From Paraglaciecola sp. L1A13 (GTDB lineage: Bacteria; Pseudomonadota; Gammaproteobacteria; Enterobacterales; Alteromonadaceae): 64,000 nucleotides of DNA. Position 1 is the first letter of the stretch, and each line of letters starts with the position of its first letter. The position numbers and the translations under genes are program-made. Shown piece by piece: positions 18,953-29,333 of this stretch. The stretch spans positions 3,596,001 through 3,660,000 of the forward strand of contig NZ_CP047024.1 in the NCBI RefSeq assembly GCF_009796745.1. The letters run 5' to 3'. The notes below the pieces were generated by a model that worked only from the letters and a program-made list of their open reading frames with translations, did not search any database and was not told where the DNA came from.

Positions 18953-20829
18953 GATTGTCCCTCCTTGGCGTTAACGGGTGTATGCCTATTCGGCTTATAG
19001 CGGCTACGTAGTAAGCGTCGGCCTAACATTAGGAATAAAACCAAAATCAAAGGCGCTACAACAATATTGCCAAATTTAACAAGGTTACCCAGTTTCTCTA
19101 TATCTTTATCAAGTTGATGGCGAACATCTCGTAAGGATTTACGGATTTGAATTTTTTGCTCCATAAAATCATCAATTGCTTCTTGTTGTTGAGCAGAGAT
19201 AACCAGCGCGCCGCCTTCGCCTTGTTGCTCTTGTAGTTGTGCCAACTGCGATTCAGTTTCATCAAGTTGTTGTTGTAATATTTTTTCTTGCTCTCGAAAT
19301 TTTTGCTCTGCAACGAGCTTTAACTGGTCGACCTTGTCAAATGGACGAGCAAAGGTTCCTCTACTGCGGATGCTGATTAGTGCATTGCTACCAGCAAGGT
19401 TTTCAACAACATTCGTTACAAAATCGCCATTATTCGCAAATGGTGTCGTAATTGTCTCGCCAAAAAACGATGATTGTTGTACCCAGAATCGATCTGATAG
19501 TAAATCGGTGTCACCCACTAGGATCACATTAAAATCTCGTGTCTGTCTTAAGTGCCCCTGCTCGTCAATTCCTTCTGGCGCATACTCAAAAGCTGACTTG
19601 ACGCTGCCGGTCAATCTAGTGGCTAAAATATATTCTTTGTTGTCGCTTTTATATTCCTGACTCAATACTTGTGGGTCACGTGTTTGTGCATACAGTGCGC
19701 TATCGATAAGGTCAGAGTTTTTCGTGGAGTGCAATAAAGTAGACCAGCTTAATGAAGAATTGCCTTCCTTATTAAATACACCAAAAGAGGCGCCATTAAT
19801 CAAGTCCAAACTGGAGGTCGTCACATCTTTATCATTTAATTCATTAGCACCGAAACCAACAAAACCAAAATGCCGCGTAACATCGCCCGTTTGTGTTCGT
19901 ACGTCTAATCCAGCAAACGCATCTAACAACACTTGTTGCTCGTTAAAATTCACACCCCAAGTGTCAAACAAGCGCATTAAATTTGAGCTATTAGCGCCCG
20001 TTGATGCCCCCGTTAACATACTCATTTGATCTGACTCATTGTGAGGGTCAATAAAAATAAGTGCCCGACCGCCATCCATAGTGTATTGGTCAATTGCGTA
20101 TAATAATTCATCACTTAGGTTTTTAGGATGCGCAACAATTAATACGTCCGTACCTTTAGGTAATTCAGAGGCATCGCTACCAATTTTCTCAACCACATAA
20201 AGTTGCTGTAATTGCGTATAGAAAGTCCAAGGTTGATCAAAGCCTCCAGTCATTGGGTTCTGTCCACCCGCTACCGGTAAATCAGTGAGCAAAGTTACTT
20301 TTACTTGTTTAGGGTTAACTAGTTGGTAAATCAGTTTACTGATTTCATACTCTAAAAAGCGCTCTTGTTGTGGATCGAAAAAAGCAATAACTTGCTGATC
20401 ATCTAACGCATTAGTCGCGCCGAGCCCTAAGTAAACTGCTTCACCAGCGGCGCCAATGTTAGCTGCTGTTAAACCAAATTGGTCCGCCCTGTCTTCTTTT
20501 TCTGAAAAGGCTTCGGGGTCTAAAATATGCAATTTAATTTTGCCGTTAGAACGGCTAGCGTACTCTTCAAGCAGACTTTGAACGCGCATTGCGTAATTAC
20601 GCAAGGTGATCATATTCTTCGATGCTTTATCAGAAAAGAAAAAGTACAAATTCAGTGGTTCATCAATTTCAGTCAATATCTGCTGGCTACCCTCGGACAG
20701 CGAATACACATTATCCTCCGTTAAATCGACACGATAATTGCTAAGCAGTTGATTATTAAGTAGGACTAATGCACAAAATAATATGCCAATGAATAGCATA
20801 CTTAACCAGGTCGTTAATCTATTACTCAT
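18949..20829 (-). CDS. GldG-like ABC transporter auxiliary protein
   Basis: 626 residues. N-terminal membrane helix (about 8-30), a large extracytoplasmic ABC_transp_aux-type region starting YRVDLTEDNVYSLSEGSQQIL, a coiled coil rich in Gln/Glu (about 505-575) and a C-terminal membrane helix (VKFGNIVVAPLILVLFLMLG) followed by a basic tail. In Bacteroidota, GldG works with GldA and GldF in gliding and type 9 secretion. In gammaproteobacteria the role of these paralogues is not established. It lies two bases from the permease gene, so the four genes form one operon. Confidence 0.88.
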   Translation of the reverse strand: MSNRLTTWLSMLFIGILFCALVLLNNQLLSNYRVDLTEDNVYSLSEGSQQILTEIDEPLNLYFFFSDKASKNMITLRNYAMRVQSLLEEYASRSNGKIKLHILDPEAFSEKEDRADQFGLTAANIGAAGEAVYLGLGATNALDDQQVIAFFDPQQERFLEYEISKLIYQLVNPKQVKVTLLTDLPVAGGQNPMTGGFDQPWTFYTQLQQLYVVEKIGSDASELPKGTDVLIVAHPKNLSDELLYAIDQYTMDGGRALIFIDPHNESDQMSMLTGASTGANSSNLMRLFDTWGVNFNEQQVLLDAFAGLDVRTQTGDVTRHFGFVGFGANELNDKDVTTSSLDLINGASFGVFNKEGNSSLSWSTLLHSTKNSDLIDSALYAQTRDPQVLSQEYKSDNKEYILATRLTGSVKSAFEYAPEGIDEQGHLRQTRDFNVILVGDTDLLSDRFWVQQSSFFGETITTPFANNGDFVTNVVENLAGSNALISIRSRGTFARPFDKVDQLKLVAEQKFREQEKILQQQLDETESQLAQLQEQQGEGGALVISAQQQEAIDDFMEQKIQIRKSLRDVRHQLDKDIEKLGNLVKFGNIVVAPLILVLFLMLGRRLLRSRYKPNRHTPVNAKEGQS

Positions 20830-20831
20830 GG

Positions 20832-21566
20832 TTAATCAGCCTTCTTTTGTTCAATAATAAGTAATCCCGCATATAACCAAGCCATAGTAACTAAAACGAA
20901 ATAACCGACGTCATTTAACGCTATTACGCCTTTGGCCATAGCTTCAAAATGCGTTAGAAAACTAAACGATGCCACGGTATCGAGTAATAATGACGGAGCC
21001 CACCCTTTGAATGAATCAAGAACGATTGAGCTGCCACTGACCACGAACAGAAAGCACACTACAATCGCAAGAATGAACGCGATAATTTGATTCTTTGATA
21101 ACGCCGACATACACATCCCAATTGCGAGAAACGCACCGGCCATCAACCAACTACCTAAATACGCAGCAACAATAATTCCATTATCTGGCTTGCCCAGATA
21201 ATTCACTGTCAGCCAAATGGGAAACGTCAACAACAGCGCTAAACCTAATACGCCCCATGCAGCAAAAAATTTTCCTAACGTCGCTTGCCATGTACTAACG
21301 GGAAGTGTCATTAATAATTCAATGTTGCCGCTTTTTCGTTCCTCAGCCCAGCTGCGCATTGCAATCGCAGGGACCAAGAATAAATACAGCCACGGATGAA
21401 AATTGAAAAATGCCAGCAGGTCTGCCTGCCCTCGTTCGAAAAATCCTCCGATAAAAAATGCGAATACCGCGGAAAGAACAAGAAAAATACCGATAAATAC
21501 GTATGCCACAGGTGAGGCGAAATAACCTGCAAACTCACGCTTAAACAAGATAAAAATGTGTGCCAC
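20832..21566 (-). CDS. ABC-2 type permease (GldF-like)
   Basis: Integral membrane protein of 244 residues with six predicted helices and the ABC-2 permease opening (FKREFAGYFASPVAYVFIGIF). The coupling segment MRSWAEERKSGNIELLMTLPVS is typical of this family. It lies two bases from both the ATPase gene upstream and the GldG-like gene downstream. Probable partner of the ATPase in moving an unknown substrate or remodelling the envelope. Confidence 0.9.
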   Translation of the reverse strand: MAHIFILFKREFAGYFASPVAYVFIGIFLVLSAVFAFFIGGFFERGQADLLAFFNFHPWLYLFLVPAIAMRSWAEERKSGNIELLMTLPVSTWQATLGKFFAAWGVLGLALLLTFPIWLTVNYLGKPDNGIIVAAYLGSWLMAGAFLAIGMCMSALSKNQIIAFILAIVVCFLFVVSGSSIVLDSFKGWAPSLLLDTVASFSFLTHFEAMAKGVIALNDVGYFVLVTMAWLYAGLLIIEQKKAD

Positions 21567-21568
21567 AG

Positions 21569-22489
21569 CTATGCTACCTCTGTTGTTAATTCTCTGAAGA
21601 CTTGGTCTAGACGCCCTTGTTCAATAAACAAAGTATCTACTGGTAATTTTGCACGCTGCACATGGGCAGTCACTTCATGCAATATGTGTCTTCCGGGCTC
21701 TGGAAATAAGGTAACGTGCCCTGTTTTTTGCTCCACTTCCATTTCAGCAACGCCTTCTAACTCGGCTAAACCTGAAATATCAGCAAGATAGCTAAGATGA
21801 ATGGTAACAGCCTGATAGTATCGAGAGCGCTTCTGCAAGCTTAAAGGGGTATCATTAAATAATAATTTACCTTTAGCTATAATCATAACTCGATTACATA
21901 CAGCAGTGACTTCTTCCAATATATGCGTAGAAATGATAACTATTTTGTCTTTTGCTAACTGTGTTATCAACTCACGTACTTGATGTTTTTGATTAGGATC
22001 TAAGCCATCGGTTGGCTCATCTAGGATCAAGATATCAGGATCATGGAGCAAAGCTTGCGCAAGACCAACACGTCGTTTAAATCCCTTCGATAAGTTCTCG
22101 ATAGGTCGATTCATCACTTCCTGAAGTTCGATTTTCTCTACTACTTCGGTTATGCGGCGCTCTTTTTCTTTACCTTTGAACCCTCTAACTTCAGCGATGA
22201 ATTTAAGAAATTGATAGGTCGTCATATCACCATAAGCTGGAGCGCCTTCAGGTAAATAACCTATGCGTTGCTGAATAGTTTTAGCATGACGTGCCATTGA
22301 TAAATCGAAAATATCAATCGTGCCACTCGTGGGCTGTAAAAACCCGGTTAGCATTTTCATCGTGGTAGATTTACCAGCACCATTTGGGCCTAAAAAACCG
22401 ACAATGTCGCCCGGCTTGATATCGAAGCTTAAATCTTCGACAGCTGTGAAATGGCCAAACAATTTCGACAGGTTTTTAACAGATATCAT
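21569..22489 (-). CDS. ABC transporter ATP-binding protein (GldA-like)
   Basis: 306 residues. Walker A GPNGAGKST (34-42), signature NLSKGFKRRVGLAQAL (with the KGFKRR variant common in the ABC-2/Gld group), Walker B ILILDEPTDGLDP and H-loop STHILEE. A C-terminal extension of about 90 residues follows the core. First gene of the leftward four-gene operon with permease, GldG-like and DUF4340 proteins. The 225 bp between it and the divergent ytjB-like gene should hold its promoter, which I cannot place with confidence. Confidence 0.92.
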   Translation of the reverse strand: MISVKNLSKLFGHFTAVEDLSFDIKPGDIVGFLGPNGAGKSTTMKMLTGFLQPTSGTIDIFDLSMARHAKTIQQRIGYLPEGAPAYGDMTTYQFLKFIAEVRGFKGKEKERRITEVVEKIELQEVMNRPIENLSKGFKRRVGLAQALLHDPDILILDEPTDGLDPNQKHQVRELITQLAKDKIVIISTHILEEVTAVCNRVMIIAKGKLLFNDTPLSLQKRSRYYQAVTIHLSYLADISGLAELEGVAEMEVEQKTGHVTLFPEPGRHILHEVTAHVQRAKLPVDTLFIEQGRLDQVFRELTTEVA

Positions 22490-22714
22490 AGTGTTCCTAT
22501 TATGACGAAAAGATCGCGTGCTAAAGATATAGCGTTATAGGGTCGGTTTCAACGCCTTCGCGCAAGTGAAATAGCAATCAGTGATGTATATATGAGCATA
22601 ACCTTACTTACATCAATTAAGGTATGAGACTATTTTGCCAGAACATGCGCTTTTTGCTTATAGCTGAGCGAAATTTCTTGGCAAAACTGCCCTGTTACCT
22701 TATTGTCTTGCGCT

Positions 22715-23365
22715 ATGAGCATGGCAAAATCCCTATTACATACAGTCGACTTACATATACATAGTCGCTACTCAATATTTAAACGCATTTTAAACCTCAT
22801 TATCGTTATTGTGATGGTGTTGTTATTTGTGAACCTTTGGTTTGTGGATAACGATACAGCACAGAATTGGCGAAACAAGCAAAGTACCCAATTGGGCAAT
22901 AGTCTTAGCTTAATTGCCAGTAAAATCCTTGCGCAACCCATAATAGATAAAGATGAACAACGTATTACCCAAGTACTCGATATAATGCTTAACGATCCCC
23001 ATGTTGAAGGAGCAGCCGTTTATGATCAGTACGGTCAACAATTAGATCAACAAGGCAGTTTGGATACTATTGTCGAACAATATCATAACGATCAGTATTC
23101 AGTTCCGCTGGTGTTTGTGCAAGATATTCGAGTTGATAAACAAATATACGGCTATGTGCGCCTATTACTCAATGAGAAAAGTGTGATGGCGCTGCACAGC
23201 GCTTATCAAGCTCAACTACGTAAACAAACCCAAGTATTGGGATTATTGGCTGCTTTAGCCGCATTACTGTTGACTAGAATTTTCTATAAAGTGCGTTATC
23301 GCCACTACGTACACTCCCGTGATAAACCAATAAACGCTCAAAAAACTGAACCGACCACACGTTAA
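22715..23365 (+). CDS. YtjB/AhpA (Smp) family membrane protein
   Basis: About 216 residues. Cytoplasmic N-terminus, a membrane helix (about 24-42, ILNLIIVIVMVLLFVNLWFV), a periplasmic region of about 115 residues resembling a small sensor-type domain (MLNDPHVEGAAVYDQYGQQL), and a second helix (LGLLAALAALLLTRIFY) before a basic tail. The layout and sequence match E. coli YtjB, formerly Smp. The open frame begins at TTG 22703; ATG 22715 or ATG 22721 is more likely. Its 3' end overlaps the convergent tatD-type gene by four bases. Biological role unclear. Confidence 0.78.
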   Translation: MSMAKSLLHTVDLHIHSRYSIFKRILNLIIVIVMVLLFVNLWFVDNDTAQNWRNKQSTQLGNSLSLIASKILAQPIIDKDEQRITQVLDIMLNDPHVEGAAVYDQYGQQLDQQGSLDTIVEQYHNDQYSVPLVFVQDIRVDKQIYGYVRLLLNEKSVMALHSAYQAQLRKQTQVLGLLAALAALLLTRIFYKVRYRHYVHSRDKPINAQKTEPTTR

Positions 23366-24144
23366 CGCGCCCTAGTATTTAATATATTCGGTAAAATATC
23401 TAACGTGTTGCGCCAACAGGCCTGTTGTATTTCACTGGCACATTCAGGGCGTAGCGACTGCAGCTCATGCAAAATTAACGGCAAATAACTTGGGCTATTA
23501 CGCTCATCTTGCTTATTGTTAATTGGCATGTCTGGGGCATCAGTTTCCAGCACTAGACTAGAAAGTGGCACTTGGCTTAGCACTTTGCGTGTTTTTTGTG
23601 CGCGAGGATAAGTAATCGTACCGCCAACCCCTAACTTAAAACCTAATCCAATATAGGTCTGGGCTTCATATAAACTGCCGGAGAAAGCATGAACAATACC
23701 TGCGTTGCTAAATTTGAGCTGTTTTAAGATGCGGATTAACGCATTGTGAGAGCGTCGATGATGAACAATCACTGGGAGTTGATGCTTTTGAGCAATTCGT
23801 AGTTGCTCGCGAAAAACATGCTCTTGAAGATCAGCACTGGTCGATAGGCTGTAATCCAAGCCAATTTCTCCTACCGCGACAGCGACACCTTTTTGGTCAC
23901 TTAGGTTGTCATCGAGTAAACGAAGATCGGCGTTATCGAAGTCTAGAAGAAAATAAGGGTGAATACCTAAGGCAAATTTTAGCTGGTTATATTGGCCACA
24001 TAATGCAATTAAATTTTTCCAAGTATGGGCTTGGGTACCGGGGAGTACAATATGCTTTACCCCAAGCTCATCACACTTAGCTAGCACCTGCGCTCGATCA
24101 TCATCAAAAACGCTAAAATCTAAGTGACAATGGCTATCAATCAC
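23362..24144 (-). CDS. TatD family metal-dependent hydrolase (YjjV-like)
   Basis: 260 residues of the amidohydrolase-fold TatD family, often described as 3'-5' exonucleases. Metal ligands are visible in MIDSHCHLDFSVFD (His5, His7), the glutamate in AVGEIGLDY, the histidine in LPVIVHHRRSH, the histidine in GIVHAFSGS and the aspartate in LVLETDAPDMP. It is closer to E. coli YjjV than to TatD in the N-terminus. It follows pdxH by 12 bases. Confidence 0.9.
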   Translation of the reverse strand: MIDSHCHLDFSVFDDDRAQVLAKCDELGVKHIVLPGTQAHTWKNLIALCGQYNQLKFALGIHPYFLLDFDNADLRLLDDNLSDQKGVAVAVGEIGLDYSLSTSADLQEHVFREQLRIAQKHQLPVIVHHRRSHNALIRILKQLKFSNAGIVHAFSGSLYEAQTYIGLGFKLGVGGTITYPRAQKTRKVLSQVPLSSLVLETDAPDMPINNKQDERNSPSYLPLILHELQSLRPECASEIQQACWRNTLDILPNILNTRAR

Positions 24145-24156
24145 GGTGTAGAGCAG

Positions 24157-24798
24157 CTAAGGCATTAAACGTTGAATGGACCAACCTTCGCTTTCATTAC
24201 GACTAAAAGCAAAACGATCATGTAAGCGATGCTCGCCTCCTTGCCAAAACTCAATATTTTGCGGTTCGACTTTAAAGCCTCCCCAAAACTCTGGCGCGGG
24301 GATTTCATTATCCGTAAATTTCATTTTTGTTGCTTCAAATCGCGCCAATAAGGCATCACGACTTTCTATAGGTTTGCTCTGCTTAGACGTCCAAGCCGCT
24401 AATTGGCTTGACAATGGCCTAGATGAAAAATAGCGCTGCACGTCCTCTCTGCTCACTAATGATGCACATCCTCGCACCAGAACTTGTCGTTCAAGAGGAT
24501 GCCAAGGGAAATGCAACGATATATTTGGATTTTCAGCTAATTCACGTCCCTTACGACTACCAAAGTTGGTATAAAAAACGAAGCAATTATCAACTACCCC
24601 TTTTAAAAGTACGATACGCTGAGATGGATGTCCGCGGCTATCAACTGTCGCGACAACCATAGCGGTAGGATCAGGTAAGCCCGCTTCAACAGCGTCGTTC
24701 ATCCAAATAGAAAACTGTGCAAAAGGGTCTTTCAATAAGGAATCTTCAGTAAGATGACCTTGGCTGTACTCGCGCCGGATTTGACTCAAAGGCTGCAT
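24157..24798 (-). CDS. pdxH: Pyridoxamine/pyridoxine 5'-phosphate oxidase
   Basis: FMN enzyme that oxidises PNP and PMP to pyridoxal 5'-phosphate. The 213 residues show the N-terminal IRREYSQG, the FMN-binding RIVLLKGVVDNCFVFYTNF with GSRKGRELAENP, and the C-terminal PROSITE-type segment EFWQGGEHRLHDRFAF. It lies 64 bp after era, in the place where recO-pdxJ is found in E. coli. Confidence 0.97.
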   Translation of the reverse strand: MQPLSQIRREYSQGHLTEDSLLKDPFAQFSIWMNDAVEAGLPDPTAMVVATVDSRGHPSQRIVLLKGVVDNCFVFYTNFGSRKGRELAENPNISLHFPWHPLERQVLVRGCASLVSREDVQRYFSSRPLSSQLAAWTSKQSKPIESRDALLARFEATKMKFTDNEIPAPEFWGGFKVEPQNIEFWQGGEHRLHDRFAFSRNESEGWSIQRLMP

Positions 24799-24862
24799 AA
24801 TTTACTCCTTCAAAACAGATAACGATTAATCAATATGACGACGCGAGCAAGTACGGCTAAAA

Positions 24863-25765
24863 TTAGCTGTCTTGGCCGTATCCTAAACTGCGTAATGCAC
24901 GTTCATCGTCAGCCCAGCCCGATTTGACTTTAACCCACAACTCTAAAAAAACTTTTGTATCAAACAAATGTTCCATATCTTTTCGCGCTTCAGCACCAAT
25001 AGTCTTCAGGCGTTGTCCACCTTTGCCTATCACCATACTTTTTTGGCTATCGCGTTCCACTAAAATTAAGCCATTAATCCGATATACACCGTTGTCAGCC
25101 AACATAAACTGTTCAATTTCGACGGTCACTGAATACGGCAACTCATCACCGGTGAAACGCATTAGCTTTTCGCGAATAATTTCAGCTGCCATAAAACGGC
25201 TAGAACGATCGGTAATATAATCTTCTGGGAAGTAGAACTCACTTTCAGGTAAGACTTCATTCACCATATCGCGTAACTGGGTAACGTTCTTGCCATTTTT
25301 TGCTGAGATAGGCATTATTTTATTAAATGCATGTTGCTCACCTAGCCACTTTAAATGTGGCAACAAGATTTCTTTATCTTTTACATTGTCTGACTTATTC
25401 ACAATCAACCAGCAGTCCACATTACTCTGCTTAATTTTCGTTAATACCATTTGGTCATCATCGGTCCAACGGGTCCCTTCAACAACAAATAGAACCAAGC
25501 CCACATCGGCAATCGAGCTAGAAGCGGCACGGTTCATAAAACGGTTAATCGCGCGCTTTTCTTCAATGTGTAAACCTGGAGTATCAACGTATACGGCTTG
25601 ACGATTTTCGTGGGTGTCGATACCCATAATGCGATGACGGGTGGTTTGTGGTTTACGCGAGGTGATACTCACTTTTTGCCCAAGTAGAGCATTGAGTAGG
25701 GTGGATTTCCCTACATTTGGACGGCCAACTATGGCAATCATTCCACAATAAGTGATATCAGACAT
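24863..25765 (-). CDS. era: GTPase Era
   Basis: Essential GTPase for 30S maturation that binds the 3' end of 16S rRNA. The 300 residues contain G1 GRPNVGKS (14-21), G3 DTPG and G4 NKSD. A C-terminal KH domain carries the [15 protein letters not shown] loop. Its start overlaps rnc by eight bases, the standard lepA-lepB-rnc-era operon. Confidence 0.98.
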   Translation of the reverse strand: MSDITYCGMIAIVGRPNVGKSTLLNALLGQKVSITSRKPQTTRHRIMGIDTHENRQAVYVDTPGLHIEEKRAINRFMNRAASSSIADVGLVLFVVEGTRWTDDDQMVLTKIKQSNVDCWLIVNKSDNVKDKEILLPHLKWLGEQHAFNKIMPISAKNGKNVTQLRDMVNEVLPESEFYFPEDYITDRSSRFMAAEIIREKLMRFTGDELPYSVTVEIEQFMLADNGVYRINGLILVERDSQKSMVIGKGGQRLKTIGAEARKDMEHLFDTKVFLELWVKVKSGWADDERALRSLGYGQDS

Positions 25766-26441
25766 TTTTTAAATTCTCGAGTGCTTGCTTTGCCGTGAGC
25801 TGTTCAGCCCGGCGTCTACTTTTTCCACGGCCGACAACAGGCTTATTAAGCCCTGCAACTGTGCATTGCACAGTGAATGTCTGATCGTGGGACTTGCCGC
25901 TAATGTCGGTCACTTCATAATCCGGTAAGGGAAGTTGTCGACCTTGTAAATATTCTTGAAGACGCGTTTTATGGTCTTTGGGTGTCTCATCAGGATTAAG
26001 CGCATTAATACGTTTCGCAAACCAAGCTAAAATAAGTGGTTCACAGCCCTGCATTCCGACTTCCTGATAAATTGCGCCGATAATAGCTTCAACGGCATCA
26101 GCAAGAATCGAATCCCGTCGATGACCACCACTTTTGAGCTCACCGGGTCCGAGTAACAATAAATCGCCTAATGCAAACTCTCTTGCCACTTCAGCAAGGG
26201 TATCGCCTTTAACCAAGCTTGAACGCATACGCGTTAAATTGCCTTCCGGCTGTTTTGGGAATCGTTCAAAAAGTGCTTTTGCAATAACTAAACCGAGTAC
26301 AGCATCCCCCAAAAATTCGAGACGCTCATTATGGTTCGAACCGACACTTCTGTGCGTAAGCGCAACCGTTAAGTTCTGCGGATCGGCAAAGGTGTAACCA
26401 AGTTTGGTATATAAAGGTTTGTATGGATCAATCAACTGCAT
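25758..26441 (-). CDS. rnc: Ribonuclease III
   Basis: Endonuclease for double-stranded RNA acting on rRNA precursors and mRNAs. The 227 residues have the catalytic signature [15 protein letters not shown] (about 38-52), the second acidic cluster [14 protein letters not shown] and a C-terminal dsRNA-binding domain (about 155-225, [12 protein letters not shown] to [12 protein letters not shown]). It is directly adjacent to lepB and overlaps era. Confidence 0.98.
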   Translation of the reverse strand: MQLIDPYKPLYTKLGYTFADPQNLTVALTHRSVGSNHNERLEFLGDAVLGLVIAKALFERFPKQPEGNLTRMRSSLVKGDTLAEVAREFALGDLLLLGPGELKSGGHRRDSILADAVEAIIGAIYQEVGMQGCEPLILAWFAKRINALNPDETPKDHKTRLQEYLQGRQLPLPDYEVTDISGKSHDQTFTVQCTVAGLNKPVVGRGKSRRRAEQLTAKQALENLKNV

Positions 26442-27347
26442 CTAAATTATGCTACCGACTCGATTAAACCTGACATCAGTTGGGATCCAGCCTGGTATCC
26501 AGCTACTGGGAACACGGTCAAATTCAAAGCTGATCCAAATAGCGACAGCCTTACCGACTAGGTTATCATCAGGTACAAAGCCCCAAAAACGACCGTCTAA
26601 ACTATTATCTCGGTTATCGCCCATCATAAAATATTGACCTTCAGGCACGATCCACTCGTCAGCTTGGGTACCCGGCTGTTGATAGTAATCTTGCGTACGA
26701 TTTAAATTATTCGGTAGGCGGAATATGTTATGGGTGACCTCCCCTAGTTTCTCTTGATACTTTTCAAGAGGAACGAAGTTTTGGTACGCTTCGCCGCGAT
26801 CAACAAAGTTAAGTTCTACCGGCTCAATAGATGGACAGTTTTGACTGGTATCACACGCAGGCTTAATAAATAACTGCTTATTACGATATATAACGGTGTC
26901 ACCCGGTAAACCAATAACGCGTTTAATATAATCTTGGCTAGGATTTTTAGGATATTTAAAAACAGCGACATCGCCACGTTCAGGCACACCGGTATCCCAA
27001 AATTTGCTTCTAAAAACAGGGTCTTTCACACCATACGCATACTTTTCAACTAAGATAAAATCCCCAACCAAAAGAGTAGGCATCATTGAGCCTGAAGGAA
27101 TTTGAAAAGGTTCGTACAAGAATGAGCGCAATACCAAAACAAACGCGATAACCGGAAATATTTGCTGTGCAGTATCCACTAACCATGGCAATGTTTGCTC
27201 TTGAGGGTCGCCTGTTACATTAGAGCCATCTTCGGCAATCACAGTGCGCTCTTTTCGTTTTGGAGCAAACATTAACGAGTCAGCTAACCAAATAAGCCCT
27301 GATGCTACTGTCAGAACAACTAAGAACAATGAAAAATAGTTTGCCAT
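26442..27347 (-). CDS. lepB: Signal peptidase I
   Basis: Inner-membrane serine protease that removes signal peptides. The 301 residues include a first membrane helix (about 4-26), a second helix (about 60-77) and the catalytic Ser87 (IPSGSMMPTL) and Lys142 (DYIKRVIGLPGD). The later box GDNRDNSLDGRFWG is also present. Directly downstream of lepA with no intergenic space. Confidence 0.98.
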   Translation of the reverse strand: MANYFSLFLVVLTVASGLIWLADSLMFAPKRKERTVIAEDGSNVTGDPQEQTLPWLVDTAQQIFPVIAFVLVLRSFLYEPFQIPSGSMMPTLLVGDFILVEKYAYGVKDPVFRSKFWDTGVPERGDVAVFKYPKNPSQDYIKRVIGLPGDTVIYRNKQLFIKPACDTSQNCPSIEPVELNFVDRGEAYQNFVPLEKYQEKLGEVTHNIFRLPNNLNRTQDYYQQPGTQADEWIVPEGQYFMMGDNRDNSLDGRFWGFVPDDNLVGKAVAIWISFEFDRVPSSWIPGWIPTDVRFNRVGSII

Positions 27348-29144
27348 TTACTTACCTACCTTGAGTAATGCAAGGAACGCCTCTTGAGGAAGCTCAACGT
27401 TACCGACTGACTTCATGCGCTTCTTACCATCTTTTTGCTTCTGAAGAAGCTTCTTCTTACGGCTTACATCACCGCCATAACATTTTGCAATAACGTTTTT
27501 ACGCAATTGTTTAATCGTGCTTCGGGCCACTATTTGGTTACCGATAGCAGCTTGTATAGCGATATCAAACATTTGCCGAGGAATTAACTCCCGTAACTTT
27601 TCTACTAACTCTCGACCACGAGATTGTGCGTTATCCTTGTGGGTAATCATCGCCAGTGCATCCACACGTTCACCGTTGATCAGAATATCTAGTCTAGACA
27701 TTTCTGCTGTTTGGAAGTGTTTGAAATTGTAATCAAGTGATGCGAAACCACGGCTTGTTGACTTCAATCTATCGAAAAAGTCCATAACCACTTCAGCCAT
27801 AGGCAATTCATAGGTCACCGCAACTTGCTTACCGTGGTAAGTCATACTGGTCTGCACACCGCGTTTGTCGACACATAAGGTAATAACACTGCCTAAATAT
27901 TCTTGCGGCACAAGAATATGCGCTTCTACGATAGGTTCATGAATTTCTTCAATTGCATTTACCGCAGGTAATTTAGATGGGTTATCTACATACAAGGTTT
28001 CTCCGTCAGTGGTGATAACTTCGTATACCACGGTAGGCGCTGTAGTAATCAGATCTAAGTCGTATTCGCGCTCTAAACGTTCTTGAATGATTTCCATATG
28101 CAACATGCCTAAGAATCCGATTCGGAAACCAAAACCGAGTGCTGAAGAACTTTCAGGTTCATAAAACAACGACGCATCATTTAAACTAAGTTTAGCTAGC
28201 GCATCGCGAAAATCTTCGTAGTCATCAGAACTAATAGGGAAAAGCCCCGCGTAAACCTGCGGTTTAACTTTCTTAAAGCCTGGCAGAGCAACGTCTGCAG
28301 GGTTGCGTGCAAGCGTAATAGTATCACCTACTGGGGCACCATGAATTTCCTTAATACCGGCAACAATAAAACCTACTTCACCAGCACGTAAACGACCCGT
28401 GTCTGTTGCTTTAGGGGTAAATATACCCACTTTGTCAGCTTGATGAATTACACCTGTCGACATGATTTTAATTTTGTCGTTTTTACGCAATTCACCTTGA
28501 ACAATACGAACCAACGACACAACACCTTGATAGTTATCAAACCAAGAATCAACAATCAGGGCTTTTAGTGGCGCATCAATATCCCCTTCAGGTGGCGGAA
28601 TTTGACGTACAATCACTTCAAGTACATCTTCGATACCCACACCGGTTTTCGCCGAACAGCGCACTGCGTCTAGGGCGTCAATGCCAACTATATCTTCGAT
28701 TTCTTCAGCCACACGATCGGGTTCAGCTTGAGGTAAATCGATTTTATTCAAAATCGGCACCACTTCCATATTTAAATCGATGGCGGTGTAGCAATTTGCT
28801 AAGGTTTGAGCTTCAACGCCTTGACCCGCATCAACTACCAAAAGTGCGCCTTCGCAAGCGGCTAATGAGCGAGATACTTCGTAAGAAAAGTCGACATGCC
28901 CAGGCGTATCGATAAAGTTAAGTTGATAGGTTTCACCATCTTTCGCTTTATAATTGAGCGTTACGCTCTGCGCTTTAATAGTAATGCCTCGCTCGCGTTC
29001 AATATCCATTGAATCAAGAACCTGAGCTGACATTTCTCGCTCTGTTAAACCACCACAGTGTTGGATTAATCGATCTGAAAGTGTCGATTTACCGTGGTCA
29101 ATGTGGGCGATAATTGAGAAGTTACGTATGTGCTTGTGTTGCAT
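27348..29144 (-). CDS. lepA: Elongation factor 4 (LepA)
   Basis: Ribosome-associated GTPase related to EF-G, implicated in translation under stress and in 30S biogenesis. The 598 residues begin with G1 AHIDHGKST, then G2 RERGITI, G3 DTPGHVDF and G4 NKID. They end in the LepA-specific C-terminal domain ([20 protein letters not shown]). First gene of the lepA-lepB-rnc-era operon. The 189 bp to rseC hold no ORF I would call. Confidence 0.98.
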   Translation of the reverse strand: MQHKHIRNFSIIAHIDHGKSTLSDRLIQHCGGLTEREMSAQVLDSMDIERERGITIKAQSVTLNYKAKDGETYQLNFIDTPGHVDFSYEVSRSLAACEGALLVVDAGQGVEAQTLANCYTAIDLNMEVVPILNKIDLPQAEPDRVAEEIEDIVGIDALDAVRCSAKTGVGIEDVLEVIVRQIPPPEGDIDAPLKALIVDSWFDNYQGVVSLVRIVQGELRKNDKIKIMSTGVIHQADKVGIFTPKATDTGRLRAGEVGFIVAGIKEIHGAPVGDTITLARNPADVALPGFKKVKPQVYAGLFPISSDDYEDFRDALAKLSLNDASLFYEPESSSALGFGFRIGFLGMLHMEIIQERLEREYDLDLITTAPTVVYEVITTDGETLYVDNPSKLPAVNAIEEIHEPIVEAHILVPQEYLGSVITLCVDKRGVQTSMTYHGKQVAVTYELPMAEVVMDFFDRLKSTSRGFASLDYNFKHFQTAEMSRLDILINGERVDALAMITHKDNAQSRGRELVEKLRELIPRQMFDIAIQAAIGNQIVARSTIKQLRKNVIAKCYGGDVSRKKKLLQKQKDGKKRMKSVGNVELPQEAFLALLKVGK

Positions 29145-29333
29145 AGACTTTTGAAATGTACCTAGTACGTTTTGCCTGCCCTAAGCGTAATTTTGCAAGC
29201 AGCAGATATGTGCTCAAGGAAATTAGGGGAACAAATTAAATTAATTAGACGCGGATTTTACAATTTTATCAGCCAATTTGCGATAAAGAACTCCGAAGAT
29301 ATGCATAATTAATGCACGAAATATGATTTAAGC

